A DNA stretch of 64,000 nucleotides from positions 59,876 through 123,875 of the forward strand of contig NZ_JAIQDG010000033.1 in assembly GCF_020037125.1 (NCBI RefSeq). The letters run 5' to 3'. The DNA is from Myxococcus sp. RHSTA-1-4. Its GTDB lineage: Bacteria > Myxococcota > Myxococcia > Myxococcales > Myxococcaceae. The position numbers were made by a program, and so were the translations under genes. Positions within the stretch are counted from its first letter, which is position 1. The number at the start of each line of letters is the position of its first letter. A model generated the notes under the pieces. That model did not search any database. It saw only the letters and a program-made list of their open reading frames with translations, and had not been told where the DNA came from. Shown here in pieces: positions 27,271 to 35,622 of this stretch.

Positions 27271-28380
27271 ATGGCCCTCTCCGTGCAGTTCCTCCACCGC
27301 GAGGAGTTCGAGTCGCGCACGCTCCGCGCGCTGGGGGGCGCGGCCTGCATGGGCGTGCTCGGGGCCATCACCCAGAAGTTGTTCTTCCCGCTGGAGCCGG
27401 GCTACTTCGCGGTGGTGGCCGCGGCGCTGGCGGGCGCGAAGACGTCCTTGCGCCATGCGGTGGGCCTGCGCGCGGCGCTGACGGTGCTGCCCGCCCTGCC
27501 CTTCTTCCTCGACCTGCCGGACCCGCTCCCCCAGAGCCTCGCGGCCGCCGTCGCCGCGGCGCTGGTGGCATGGCTGGGCAACGGGCGCGAGGAGGCGGGC
27601 AGACCCTCCTCCGTGGCCGCGAGCGCCGCCGCCGCGGGCGTGCTCGTCCCGCTGGGGTTGTACACGCAGCAGGTGATGGAGGCGCGCTTCCTCGGCACGT
27701 CGGGGCTCGTCCCCGTGCTGGTGGGCTTCCTCACCGTGGCCCTCTTCTGGAGCATCGGCACGCTGCCGGCCAACGTGGTGGTGGAGTCCGACGTGGTGGA
27801 GGCGAGGGGCCGGCTGCTGGAGAACGCTCTCAAGGGCGAGGCCCGTGAGCCGGGCGTGCGCGCGCTCGGCCTCTACCGCCAGTGCAAGGCGGTGGTGCTG
27901 CGCATGCCGGCCAGCGCCGGGCGCACGGAGCTGCTGGGCGTGCTGGAGAAGATGGCGCTGGAGAGCTTCTCTCTCGCCGAGGCCCATGCGGGGCTGGAGG
28001 CACAACTGGGCTCGGTGGTGGCCAACGACGTGGACGCACAGGTGCGCGAGCTGCGCGCGCGCGCGGCCTCCACCCAGGACGCCGTGGCCCGGCGCCAGCT
28101 GGAGCTGGCCGCGTCGTCCCTGGGCGAGGAGCTGAACCACCTGGACGCGCTGGGCCGCCGGCGCGAGCGGCTGCTGGCCCAGCTCCACGCGCAGGTGGCG
28201 CTGCTGGAGCGGGCCCGCGTCTCCTTCATCGGCGTGCAGGGCAGCGAGATGGGCGCCAAGGGCGCGCAGGCGGCCCAGCTCGCGCGCAAGCTGAAGAGCC
28301 TGGGCGAGGAGCCCTCCACGCCGGCGCCCGGCGACGCCCAGCCGGTGTCTCCGCCCCAGGGCACGCGCGTCACGTCCTGA
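27271..28380 (+). CDS. membrane protein with cytoplasmic coiled coil, partner of the VWA protein
   Basis: The 369-residue protein has about five hydrophobic helices between residues 15 and 175 (AACMGVLGAITQKLFF, YFAVVAAALAGAKTS, SAAAAGVLVPLGLY, LVGFLTVALFWSIGT) and a long charged coiled-coil C-terminal half (residues 180-340, heptad-rich Leu/Ala/Glu/Arg). I do not recognise the family; the membrane part faintly recalls FUSC-like proteins. It is translated from an ATG 12 bases after the VWA gene. Confidence 0.75.
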   Translation: MALSVQFLHREEFESRTLRALGGAACMGVLGAITQKLFFPLEPGYFAVVAAALAGAKTSLRHAVGLRAALTVLPALPFFLDLPDPLPQSLAAAVAAALVAWLGNGREEAGRPSSVAASAAAAGVLVPLGLYTQQVMEARFLGTSGLVPVLVGFLTVALFWSIGTLPANVVVESDVVEARGRLLENALKGEAREPGVRALGLYRQCKAVVLRMPASAGRTELLGVLEKMALESFSLAEAHAGLEAQLGSVVANDVDAQVRELRARAASTQDAVARRQLELAASSLGEELNHLDALGRRRERLLAQLHAQVALLERARVSFIGVQGSEMGAKGAQAAQLARKLKSLGEEPSTPAPGDAQPVSPPQGTRVTS

Positions 28381-28392
28381 GGGACGTGGACG

Positions 28393-28752
28393 TCACTTCC
28401 TGGAGCCGCGGCCTCCCGCGCGCTTGCGCTGGGTGCGGACCTTGGCGGGCGTACGCGGCGTGTGGAGCTGGTCCGCGATGCGCTGCTCAATCGCCTCGCG
28501 CGTGCCGCGGGCCTGGGCCAGCGCGGCCTCGATTTCCTCGCGCACCCGCGCGGCCCGCTCCTCGGCCGCGGCGCGATACTCCGACGTCGTCCGGCGCAGG
28601 GCGATGGTGCCCCGGTCCCCCGCCGCCATCTTTCCCGCAGCCGCCATCTTCCCCGCAGCCGCCTTCTTCCCCGCGGCCCGGCCCACCCGTGGAGCCGTGC
28701 GCCGCGCGCGGTCCTTGCTGCCCCGCTTCCCCTGCTGTGCCTTCTCCGCCAT
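28393..28752 (-). CDS. small basic Ala/Lys-rich protein (histone H1-like head)
   Basis: The 119-residue protein starts at the ATG preceded by AGGAGA, five bases upstream. Residues 1-45 are very basic with short repeats of the type AAGK (AAGKKAAAGKMAAAGKMAAG), reminiscent of bacterial histone H1-like tails; residues 50-90 form a charged helix (YRAAAEERAARVREEIEAAL), and the tail is basic again. Nucleic-acid binding is inferred from composition only. It converges on the membrane-protein gene. Confidence 0.65.
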   Translation of the reverse strand: MAEKAQQGKRGSKDRARRTAPRVGRAAGKKAAAGKMAAAGKMAAGDRGTIALRRTTSEYRAAAEERAARVREEIEAALAQARGTREAIEQRIADQLHTPRTPAKVRTQRKRAGGRGSRK

Positions 28753-29048
28753 CGGAGTCTCCTGGAAAGTCGTTTCGGCTCTCCGGAAGGTGAGACCCAT
28801 TCGGGCACCAGGGAAGCCCGTCCCCCGGTCGCACGCTTTGCGGACGGGGGGACAAACGGTAACTCCCCAAGCAGCATTCCTTCTCAGCAGGCGAAGAAAA
28901 GCGCTATAGCGCCGGAACCGTAACGGAGCTTTTCAGAGAGCCCCTGCTACTAGAGGGCCGCCGAGTACCCCGTGGCCGGCGGGGCGGCGCGGGCTCATCC
29001 AGCTCCTCAGCCTGCTATGGCCGGGCAGCGGCTACTGCGAGGGATACC

Positions 29049-29879
29049 GTGTCAGTCAGCGCACCCTTCTCTTTCCTGAAACACCGGAAGCACAACCTGG
29101 ACCGGATGACACTGGGCGATCTGGTCTACTCGTTCTTCACCTACTACGCCGTCATCGCCTACATCGCCGTGGGCATCACCAGCCTGGTGTTCGCGGTGAA
29201 GTGGTTCGAGAACCCGCTGCGCATGCTGGCGGCCATGGCCGCCGCGAGCGTCGTCTTCCCGCTCGGCTGGTTCCTGGTGCACAAGCACATCCTGCACAGC
29301 CGCTTCCTCTACAAGTCGCCCCTCACCGCGGCGACGTGGAAGCGCATCCACTTCGACCACCACCAGGACCCCAACGACTTGCGCGTCCTCTTCGGCGCGC
29401 TGGTCAACGTGCTGCCCACGGTGGGCGGCGTCATGGTTCCCCTCGGCTGGCTCATCAACGGCAAGGCCGGCGCCGCCGCCGCGCTGGGCTGGGCGATGGT
29501 GATTACGTGCTTCTACGAGTTCTGCCACTGCATCCAGCACCTGAACTACACGCCGAAGCTCAAGTTCCTGAAGGAAATCAAGCGACTGCACCTGTCACAC
29601 CATTTCCACAACGAGCAGGGCAACTACGGCATCACCAACTACTTCTGGGACCGGCTCTTCGGGACCTACTACTCGAAGGCGGGTGACCTGCCCAAGAGCC
29701 CCACCGTCTTCAACCTGGGCTACACGGAGGAAGAGGCCAGGAAGTACCCCTGGGTGGACCGCCTCTCCGGTGGCACCCGAGGTGACGGGCACCCGCGCCG
29801 CTTCTGGGAGGGGCAGAACCCGGACGCCGTCCAGACGCTCCACGACGAGCCCTCCCGGGCCGCCAGCACCGACCGCTGA
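29049..29879 (+). CDS. sterol desaturase/fatty acid hydroxylase superfamily membrane enzyme
   Basis: The 276-residue protein has about four membrane helices and the di-iron His boxes of the family: HKHILHS, HFDHHQ, HCIQH and HLSHHFHN. Such enzymes hydroxylate or desaturate lipids and sterols with oxygen in the inner membrane. The start is a GTG with GAGGG a few bases upstream; no ATG fits the N-terminus. It stands alone. Myxobacteria are known to make sterols and hydroxylated lipids, but the substrate cannot be inferred. Confidence 0.88.
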   Translation: MSVSAPFSFLKHRKHNLDRMTLGDLVYSFFTYYAVIAYIAVGITSLVFAVKWFENPLRMLAAMAAASVVFPLGWFLVHKHILHSRFLYKSPLTAATWKRIHFDHHQDPNDLRVLFGALVNVLPTVGGVMVPLGWLINGKAGAAAALGWAMVITCFYEFCHCIQHLNYTPKLKFLKEIKRLHLSHHFHNEQGNYGITNYFWDRLFGTYYSKAGDLPKSPTVFNLGYTEEEARKYPWVDRLSGGTRGDGHPRRFWEGQNPDAVQTLHDEPSRAASTDR

Positions 29880-29921
29880 CCCGGCCGGTCCGCGAAGAAG
29901 AAGCAGCTCCCGGTGGCACCG

Positions 29922-30404
29922 TCACCGGGTGCCGCAGGCGTCGGAGATGGCGGTGCGAGCGCCGTTCATCACGGCGGTATGCGCGGCGAGCACCTCGTGG
30001 AGCGACACCGGGGCGCTCGCCGGGACACTGACATCGACTCCCGCGTCGGCGAGCTGGGCCCAGGCATTCGCGAGGTGGTCGATGCTGGTGCAGTAGTCCT
30101 CCACGGCGTCCTTGAGCCGGGCATCCCGGATGTCCAGGGCGCGCAGTTCGGCGCTCACGGCGCGCAGCCGGCGCGCGTGACGGGTGATGGCCTCCCCGTC
30201 ATGGAGATGGTCGTGGAAGCCATCCACGACGCGAATCTCCCCCAGCACGCGGGCCTGCACCTCGGCGCACTCGTTGTCCTTGCGCGGAGTGCACGCGGGC
30301 CCCAGCCCCAACGCCAGGGCCAGCCCCCACACTCCAAGCCACCATGAGGCGCGAAGGCAGGCGGGCCCGGGCCGCGGCACGGGAGCGGGCGCAAGCCCTT
30401 GCAT
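29922..30404 (-). CDS. small lipoprotein of unknown function
   Basis: From MQGLAPAP the protein has about 160 residues (an in-frame GTG or ATG at 30422 is possible). A signal peptide with lipobox LGPAC precedes a helical mature domain with conserved-looking His residues (DGFHDHLHDGEAITRHARRL). It resembles the many short orphan lipoproteins of myxobacteria. No function can be proposed. Confidence 0.65.
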   Translation of the reverse strand: MQGLAPAPVPRPGPACLRASWWLGVWGLALALGLGPACTPRKDNECAEVQARVLGEIRVVDGFHDHLHDGEAITRHARRLRAVSAELRALDIRDARLKDAVEDYCTSIDHLANAWAQLADAGVDVSVPASAPVSLHEVLAAHTAVMNGARTAISDACGTR

Positions 30405-30699
30405 GACGAGGTCGACACGCACCCGTCAACGCTGGCCGCGAGTCCTTCTCCTGTCAAATGCAGACATGCACATGGACCCCCAGCGGTCCGCAAGCGTCGT
30501 GAACCCTGACATCGGCTCGCACTGAAAGGACCTGCGCGTCCGGAGAATCCAGGCCCCGTCTGGAATGCCAGGATTTGGAGGGCGCGCGCGCCGGCACCGT
30601 GGGTGTCATCCGGCGAACGGCCGGAGGTGGGGCGGGGTGCGCGAACCGGGGGGCGGCAGCAGCTTGGACGGCAGGTCGATGGTGAGGGTGGAGGGTCGA

Positions 30700-31134
30700 A
30701 TGTTCCCGCTTCGTGTGGCCTGCGTGGGGCTGTTGCTCCTGGCGGCGTGTGCCTCATCCAGCAAGTCCCTGTCCCCGGGCCGCGAGGCGCGCGGCCTCGT
30801 GCAGGGCCCGTCGAAGCCGGGACGGGATGCCTATGGCTTCCACCCAGGGGACCCGGTGCGCGTGGGCTGGGGAGACCGGGGCATCATGGCCTTCTTCGAA
30901 TCGCTGCGCGGGCCGGAGGGCCAGCACGTGGCGTGGCGCCGCCTCGAACCGGACCGCGGCACCGGAGTGGAGTCCTTCGAGGTGACGTACGAGGGGCTCT
31001 CCAGGCCCGTGCGTTTGTACCTCGACCCGAACCATGGGTCCGCCATCCACGCGCCCTCGGGCTTCATCATCCAGGACCTCACCTCGCGGGCGCCGGGGCC
31101 CGCGGAGGAGAAGCCCGAGGTCATCGAGCTGTAG
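30700..31134 (+). CDS. small lipoprotein of unknown function
   Basis: The start MFPLRVACVGLLLLAACASS is chosen because GGAGG lies five bases upstream; the mature lipoprotein begins at the Cys of LAAC. The rest (about 120 residues) is beta-rich with one distinct segment (VRLYLDPNHGSAIHAP). Family unknown. It converges on the DUF885 gene with six bases between the stops. Confidence 0.7.
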   Translation: MFPLRVACVGLLLLAACASSSKSLSPGREARGLVQGPSKPGRDAYGFHPGDPVRVGWGDRGIMAFFESLRGPEGQHVAWRRLEPDRGTGVESFEVTYEGLSRPVRLYLDPNHGSAIHAPSGFIIQDLTSRAPGPAEEKPEVIEL

Positions 31135-31140
31135 TCCCGC

Positions 31141-32934
31141 TCACTCCAGCGAGGGCGCGGTGTCCCCCGGAATGAGGACTCCGCGCGCGAGCGACACGGG
31201 CAGGCCGAGCTGCAGGAAGCGGTCGTGGAAGTCCTTCAGCACGAAGGTCTCTCCGCGCGACTCCAGGTGGCGGCGGTAGTCGTCACGCAGCTTGAGAATC
31301 TGCATGCGCCCGAGCGCATAGTAGAGGTACGTCGGGTCGGACGTGCCCCGCTCCACCTCGCGCAGCGCGGGGAAGGGCTCGAAGTACGCAATCTCCGCGT
31401 AGCGCTTCGCCACGGACTCCAGCGGCTCGCCGTAGACGTGCAACGCCAGCGCGGCGTACCAGCGCGCGTGGCGCTGCAAGGCCCGGCGGAGCTGCCCCAG
31501 CCGCACGCGGGGGTCGCCGTTGCCCAGGCCCTCGTCCACCATCATCTGCTCGGTGTAGTGCGCCCAGCCCTCCACGAGTGACGCGGGGGTGAAGACCTTG
31601 CGCACGTCCGTGGGGATGCGGGCCCCGTAGAGCAGCTGCACGAAGTGGCCGGGAATCGCCTCGTGCACGGTGATGCCCAGCAGGCCGGCGCGGTTGAAGT
31701 ACGTCAGGTGCTGCGCCTTCTGCTCCCGCGTCCAGCCCGGCTCCACGGGGGTGATGTTGTAGTAGGCCTCGGTCGCCTTCGTCTCGAACGGGCCGGGGGT
31801 GTCCATGGACGCGAAGCCCAGCCGCGCGTACGGCGGCGCCTCGCGCACGGTGGGCAGCAAATCGGACGGCAGCGTCAGGATGTTCCGCTCGCGCACGAAG
31901 CGCTGCAGCTCCACGAGCTGCGCGCGGGCGGTGGGAATCAGCTCCTCCGCCTTGGGGTGGTCCTTCACCAGGGCCGCCATCACCTGCTCCGGCGTGGCCT
32001 TCGGGTCCACCTTCGCGGCCTCGCGCGCCACCCAGGCCTTGTACTCGCGGATGGCCCGCTCGTTGATGTCGCGGAGCTGGTCCGCGCTCAGCGTCACGTG
32101 CTCCTCCAGCGCGAGCTTCTTTTCGAAGCGCTCACGGCCCAGGCGGAAGTCGCCGTCGGCCCTGGGCAGCAGCTCCTCCTCCAGCCAGGTGACAAAGCCT
32201 TCCACCTTCAGCGCGGCCTCCTCGCGGGCCTGGGTGAAGGCGTCGCGCTCGGCGGCGTCCACGCGCGAGAAGCCCTGGGCCTCCAGTGCCTGGGGCAGGT
32301 CCGTGCGAAGGTAGGCCACGGTGCCGCGAGCATCCCGCACGGCGAGCTGGGCCCACAGCTTCGGCACGCCCTTCAGGTTGGCCTTCGCCGCGTCGAGCAC
32401 CTCGGGGATTCGCGCCATGCGGGAGCGCAGGGAGCGCATCCGCTCGTCCACGGGAGCGAACTCACGCGAGGAGAGGCTGGCCAGCCCGCCGGAGATGAGC
32501 CCCACGTACCAGGCCGGGTTCCGCTCCCAGGGGCGCTCGTCCTCCAGCTCCGCGAGCTCCGCGCGGATGGCGTTCTCCAGCACGTGGAGGTCGACGGCGG
32601 CGTCTCCGTTGAGCGCGCCGCGGTCCAGTTGTTCCAGGCGCGTGAGCCAGCCACGGAGGGCCTCGGCCTTGCGGCCCAGTGCCTCGGCGGAGACGTCCGG
32701 CAGGTGGGCGTCATGCATGTGGAACCCGAGCCGCGTGGCCCGGGTGGGGTTCGCCGCGGTGAACCAGTCGAGGTACTCGCGGACGAGGCGGTCATATGCC
32801 TCACTCTTCGCGGCGGCGGGGACAGGGGCCACGGGAGACTCCGGCGTGCCCCCCAACGTGCGAGGGGCGGCGCAGGCGGAGACACAGGCCAGCAGGACGA
32901 GGGCGGAACGGAAGCGCACGGGGGCTCGGGGCAT
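31141..32934 (-). CDS. DUF885-family lipoprotein, putative metallopeptidase
   Basis: The protein has about 597 residues starting at MPRAPVRFRSALVLLACVSAC, a lipoprotein signal. The mature part is the all-helical DUF885 fold. It contains GITVHEAIPGHFVQLLYG, a HExxxH-like zinc site seen in this family, and a distal Glu-rich helix (LVEGWAHYTEQMMVDEG) that could provide the third ligand. The family is related to M3/M32-like peptidases; a periplasmic or outer-membrane peptidase role is likely but not proven. Confidence 0.85.
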   Translation of the reverse strand: MPRAPVRFRSALVLLACVSACAAPRTLGGTPESPVAPVPAAAKSEAYDRLVREYLDWFTAANPTRATRLGFHMHDAHLPDVSAEALGRKAEALRGWLTRLEQLDRGALNGDAAVDLHVLENAIRAELAELEDERPWERNPAWYVGLISGGLASLSSREFAPVDERMRSLRSRMARIPEVLDAAKANLKGVPKLWAQLAVRDARGTVAYLRTDLPQALEAQGFSRVDAAERDAFTQAREEAALKVEGFVTWLEEELLPRADGDFRLGRERFEKKLALEEHVTLSADQLRDINERAIREYKAWVAREAAKVDPKATPEQVMAALVKDHPKAEELIPTARAQLVELQRFVRERNILTLPSDLLPTVREAPPYARLGFASMDTPGPFETKATEAYYNITPVEPGWTREQKAQHLTYFNRAGLLGITVHEAIPGHFVQLLYGARIPTDVRKVFTPASLVEGWAHYTEQMMVDEGLGNGDPRVRLGQLRRALQRHARWYAALALHVYGEPLESVAKRYAEIAYFEPFPALREVERGTSDPTYLYYALGRMQILKLRDDYRRHLESRGETFVLKDFHDRFLQLGLPVSLARGVLIPGDTAPSLE

Positions 32935-33023
32935 GAGAGGCCCGCAGTGTCTGCACGGAGGTGCGGTTCGGGAAGGCGCAAGCGCGCGCGACGGACGCGG
33001 ACGTCCGCCACCCTTCATTCACC

Positions 33024-33971
33024 TCACCCTGGAGAGCGCCGTGCCACCGGGGTGGCGCACAGCACGGCCACCAGTGTCTCTCCGCGATAGTCGAGGCCCA
33101 CGTATCCCGGATGACGTTGCGGTTGCACCCACGGGTGAGCGCCCAGGTCCAGCGAGCCGGGGATGGCCGCCGGCGCGAAACCTGCCCGCTCCAGCCGCCG
33201 ACACCAGCCGCTCACGTGCTCGTACCGCTTGGAGTACCGGCCCTCGGAGTCGGCGAGGAGTCCCTCGAGCTCGCGCGCGAGGAACGTCTTGATGGCGTCC
33301 TTGTCCGCAGGAGCCAGGGGGAGCTGGTCCACGAGGTGGAACGTCTGCCCGTAGAAGCGCCAGCCGTTGTGGAAGCGCCGCTCCAGGTCCGCGACCTGGT
33401 GGTCCGAGCTGGGCTCGACGAGCACCAGCGCCTTCGGCTCCAGCATCCTCAGCCGGCGCAGCACGCCGTCCCTCCGCTCCTCCCCCATCGCGACTCCCTG
33501 GACGTGGTGAAGGGCGAAGGCCGCGTGCACCAGCAGCGTCCCTGGCAGCGAGGCCACGAGGGCCCAGAACGACGGGTCGAGCTCCTCCACCAGTGCGTGG
33601 AAGGGCATGACGTGGGCCTCCAGCCCGTACGCCTGCGAGGCCTCCAGCAGGTTGTGCTCCGCGGCCCGGAGGCTCACGGCATCCGGCTCCACGGCCACCA
33701 CCGTGAGCCTGCGGGGCCGGTCCTCGCGCGCCCCGAGCTGCCGCACCAGGTCCACCCACTGCCGCCCCGAGCCGGGACCGATGTCGAGCAGCACGACGTC
33801 TTCCAGGCCCGCCATGTGGTGACACAGCAGCGCGTTGGCGATGGGCCCCGCCAGGGACACGGTCGGCAGCGCGTCGGCCGTGAGCTCCTCCAACTCCTGC
33901 CGCGAGCGCGGCGCGTCGTGCATCGCGAGCCCGGAGAGAAGGGTCGTGAGACGTTGAAGGTTCAGGCTCAT
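33024..33971 (-). CDS. bacterial GRAS-family protein (methyltransferase-like fold)
   Basis: From MSLNLQRLTTLLSGLAM the protein has about 315 residues (in-frame starts at 34064 and 34157 are possible). The sequence follows the plant GRAS domain block by block: VVLLDIGPGSGRQWVDLVRQL (VHIID-like), FALHHV and LVEPSSDHQ (PFYRE-like region), a helix with RRFHNGWRFYGQTFHLVD, and a C-terminal RYEHVSGWCRRLERAGF (SAW-like). Bacterial GRAS proteins are known and have a Rossmann methyltransferase fold; the SAM-site GPGSG is intact here. Substrate and biological role are unknown. The gene has no obvious operon partner except DUF885 downstream. Confidence 0.8.
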   Translation of the reverse strand: MSLNLQRLTTLLSGLAMHDAPRSRQELEELTADALPTVSLAGPIANALLCHHMAGLEDVVLLDIGPGSGRQWVDLVRQLGAREDRPRRLTVVAVEPDAVSLRAAEHNLLEASQAYGLEAHVMPFHALVEELDPSFWALVASLPGTLLVHAAFALHHVQGVAMGEERRDGVLRRLRMLEPKALVLVEPSSDHQVADLERRFHNGWRFYGQTFHLVDQLPLAPADKDAIKTFLARELEGLLADSEGRYSKRYEHVSGWCRRLERAGFAPAAIPGSLDLGAHPWVQPQRHPGYVGLDYRGETLVAVLCATPVARRSPG

Positions 33972-34064
33972 GACGGCAGTCCCCTGGTGACCCGGAGGCC
34001 GCTCGCGCACCGAAGTCGTGATTCGCAATCTCCGCACCCATGACGAACGCTCCGGAGCCGACAT

Positions 34065-34582
34065 ATTCCGGCCGCCCCTGGCGACCGGCGCTCCCCGGGC
34101 GTTCAGGGGGGTATACGAAGGGAGCCGCGTTTCCTGGCTGGTGGGGCGCTGGGGCACGCTCGGGGGGTACCGGGAGGGCGGGCTTCATGGCCGAAGACCA
34201 CGCCTCCCGAGCTTGGAGCAACCATCACGTCGAACGAGTCGCGCGGGTACAAGCACACCTCATCCGGGGCCCCCACGATGGGGCCTGGAGCGATGTTGTC
34301 TCCCTGTGCGGTCCCACATAGGGTGAAGGGAGATGAACCGGGCACCTGGACTGGCGCGCATGACACCGGCCCCTGGAAGGGAACCTCCAGCTCACGATGC
34401 GCGAGGTGGAAGGTGACACCGGTAGGCCGGCCGCGCTTGGAGCGTTGCGGCCTGGGGTGTTCTGGCACGAGTGCAAGCGCGCATTGATGGGCTGGGCGCG
34501 GCTGTTGCCATGTATGGGCTCGGGAGCCCTGGCCCAGCGTTCAGTCCTCCGCCGATGCCGATAGGGCTGAGCAGGAGATGAC
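34065..34582. other. intergenic region without a confident gene
   Basis: This stretch before the accessory island holds only short frames. One, from ATG 34397 to a TAG at 34562, would give 55 residues (GVFWHECKRALMGWARL); it has no ribosome site and may be a decayed gene fragment. Confidence 0.4.
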
Positions 34583-35002
34583 ATGGCGCGATGGCTTCCT
34601 CTCGCATTCGTGGTTCTTCCAGCATGTGCGCTTTTCCACCGGCCACCTCGGCCCGTCCATGCCCCGCCGGAGGAAGCGGCCCGCTTCGAGTTCCCGGTGA
34701 CGGGCATTCCTGAAGAGGGACTTCGAGCCATCCCGGGTGACATGGCGCGCGCAATCCAGCTCGCGATGGAGGACTTCTATCCTTGGGACAAGAAGCCTCC
34801 CGCCTCCGAGCGGCCAGGTTGGGAATGCCTGTACCGTCGTGAGTCGTATGGCGTGTACGCAGCGCCATACGAGGGTGCCGTCATCCTGGTCAGCATCGTT
34901 CTTGAGCCTGGCGCATGTGGGGAACGAGCGGTGCCCTACGACATGGGCGCGCTCTATGCCATCGACACGCGGAACTGGCGCATCCTCGCGATTCAACGAT
35001 GA
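34583..35002 (+). CDS. small lipoprotein of the accessory island
   Basis: The 139-residue protein starts MARWLPLAFVVLPACALF with a lipobox at LPAC. The mature part has a Pro-rich linker and a compact alpha/beta region (DMARAIQLAMEDFYPWDKK; YDMGALYAIDTRNWRI). I do not recognise the family. It lies upstream of a broken lipoprotein gene and an intact toxin gene, where SitB-like accessory lipoproteins of unknown role occur in myxobacterial sit loci; that parallel is positional only. Confidence 0.65.
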   Translation: MARWLPLAFVVLPACALFHRPPRPVHAPPEEAARFEFPVTGIPEEGLRAIPGDMARAIQLAMEDFYPWDKKPPASERPGWECLYRRESYGVYAAPYEGAVILVSIVLEPGACGERAVPYDMGALYAIDTRNWRILAIQR

Positions 35003-35033
35003 AGAGCCATCACAGCGGGGGCGGGAGCGTGAA

Positions 35034-35410
35034 ATGTACAAGGCGTTTGCGCTGACAGGGCTGGCCGTCGTGCTCTCCGGGTGCGCCACACCCGCTCCGA
35101 CCTGGAATTGCAAGGTGGAGTAGCTCACCGAGGACTCGGCCCGGCTCGTGGGCCAACCCATGGAAGCTGGGGCCGCGTTCGCCGCGGCGGGCGCGGTCCG
35201 CGAACTGGTGAAGACGAACCCGTTTCCGGACCTGTTCCAGGGCTGCGCCAGCCCGGAGCAGGGCTTGGATGCCGCCGTCTTCACGGGCCCCACGCCGGGC
35301 CTCTACTACGTGGTGCTCCATCCCCTGCGGACAACACGCAACCTCCGTCCGCGCCCGAGACGCCCCCACCATCACCCTCTGCCGCACCTGCTCCGAAACC
35401 GGCGCCATGA
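35034..35410 (+). pseudogene. broken lipoprotein gene (in-frame stop plus frameshift)
   Basis: A lipoprotein start (MYKAFALTGLAVVLSGC) reads 29 codons to TAG at 35121. The same frame then continues with a sensible protein (RLVGQPMEAGAAFAAAGAV, FPDLFQGCASPEQGLDAAVF, PGLYYVVLHP). Near 35320-35332 the coding sense moves to another frame that ends in a Pro/Ala-rich tail (PPPSPSAAPAPKPAP) and a stop at 35408. One gene of about 125 codons with two lesions explains this better than several tiny genes. The original function is unknown. Confidence 0.65.
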
Positions 35411-35622
35411 ATACCGCGCGCCCCAAACGCGCTTTGCCTGCCCAACCGTGCGCGGTTCCGCGAGGCCTGCCAGGTCCACGCCTGGCGCGGGAGGCTGGCG
35501 CTCCGTCCAGCCCCCATGCACCATGGAGAGAGGTGGCCGTCGTGGGGCCAGCTCAGGCGGCCTTGAGCGATGCCTGAGCCGGTGAACACCTACCGTTTGC
35601 AGAGCTTGAAAGGGCCGGGGCC

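Noticed and set aside
35320..35335. Programmed frameshift in the broken lipoprotein gene
   Set aside because: There is no slippery run such as AAAAAAG and the gene also carries an upstream stop codon, so decay explains it better.
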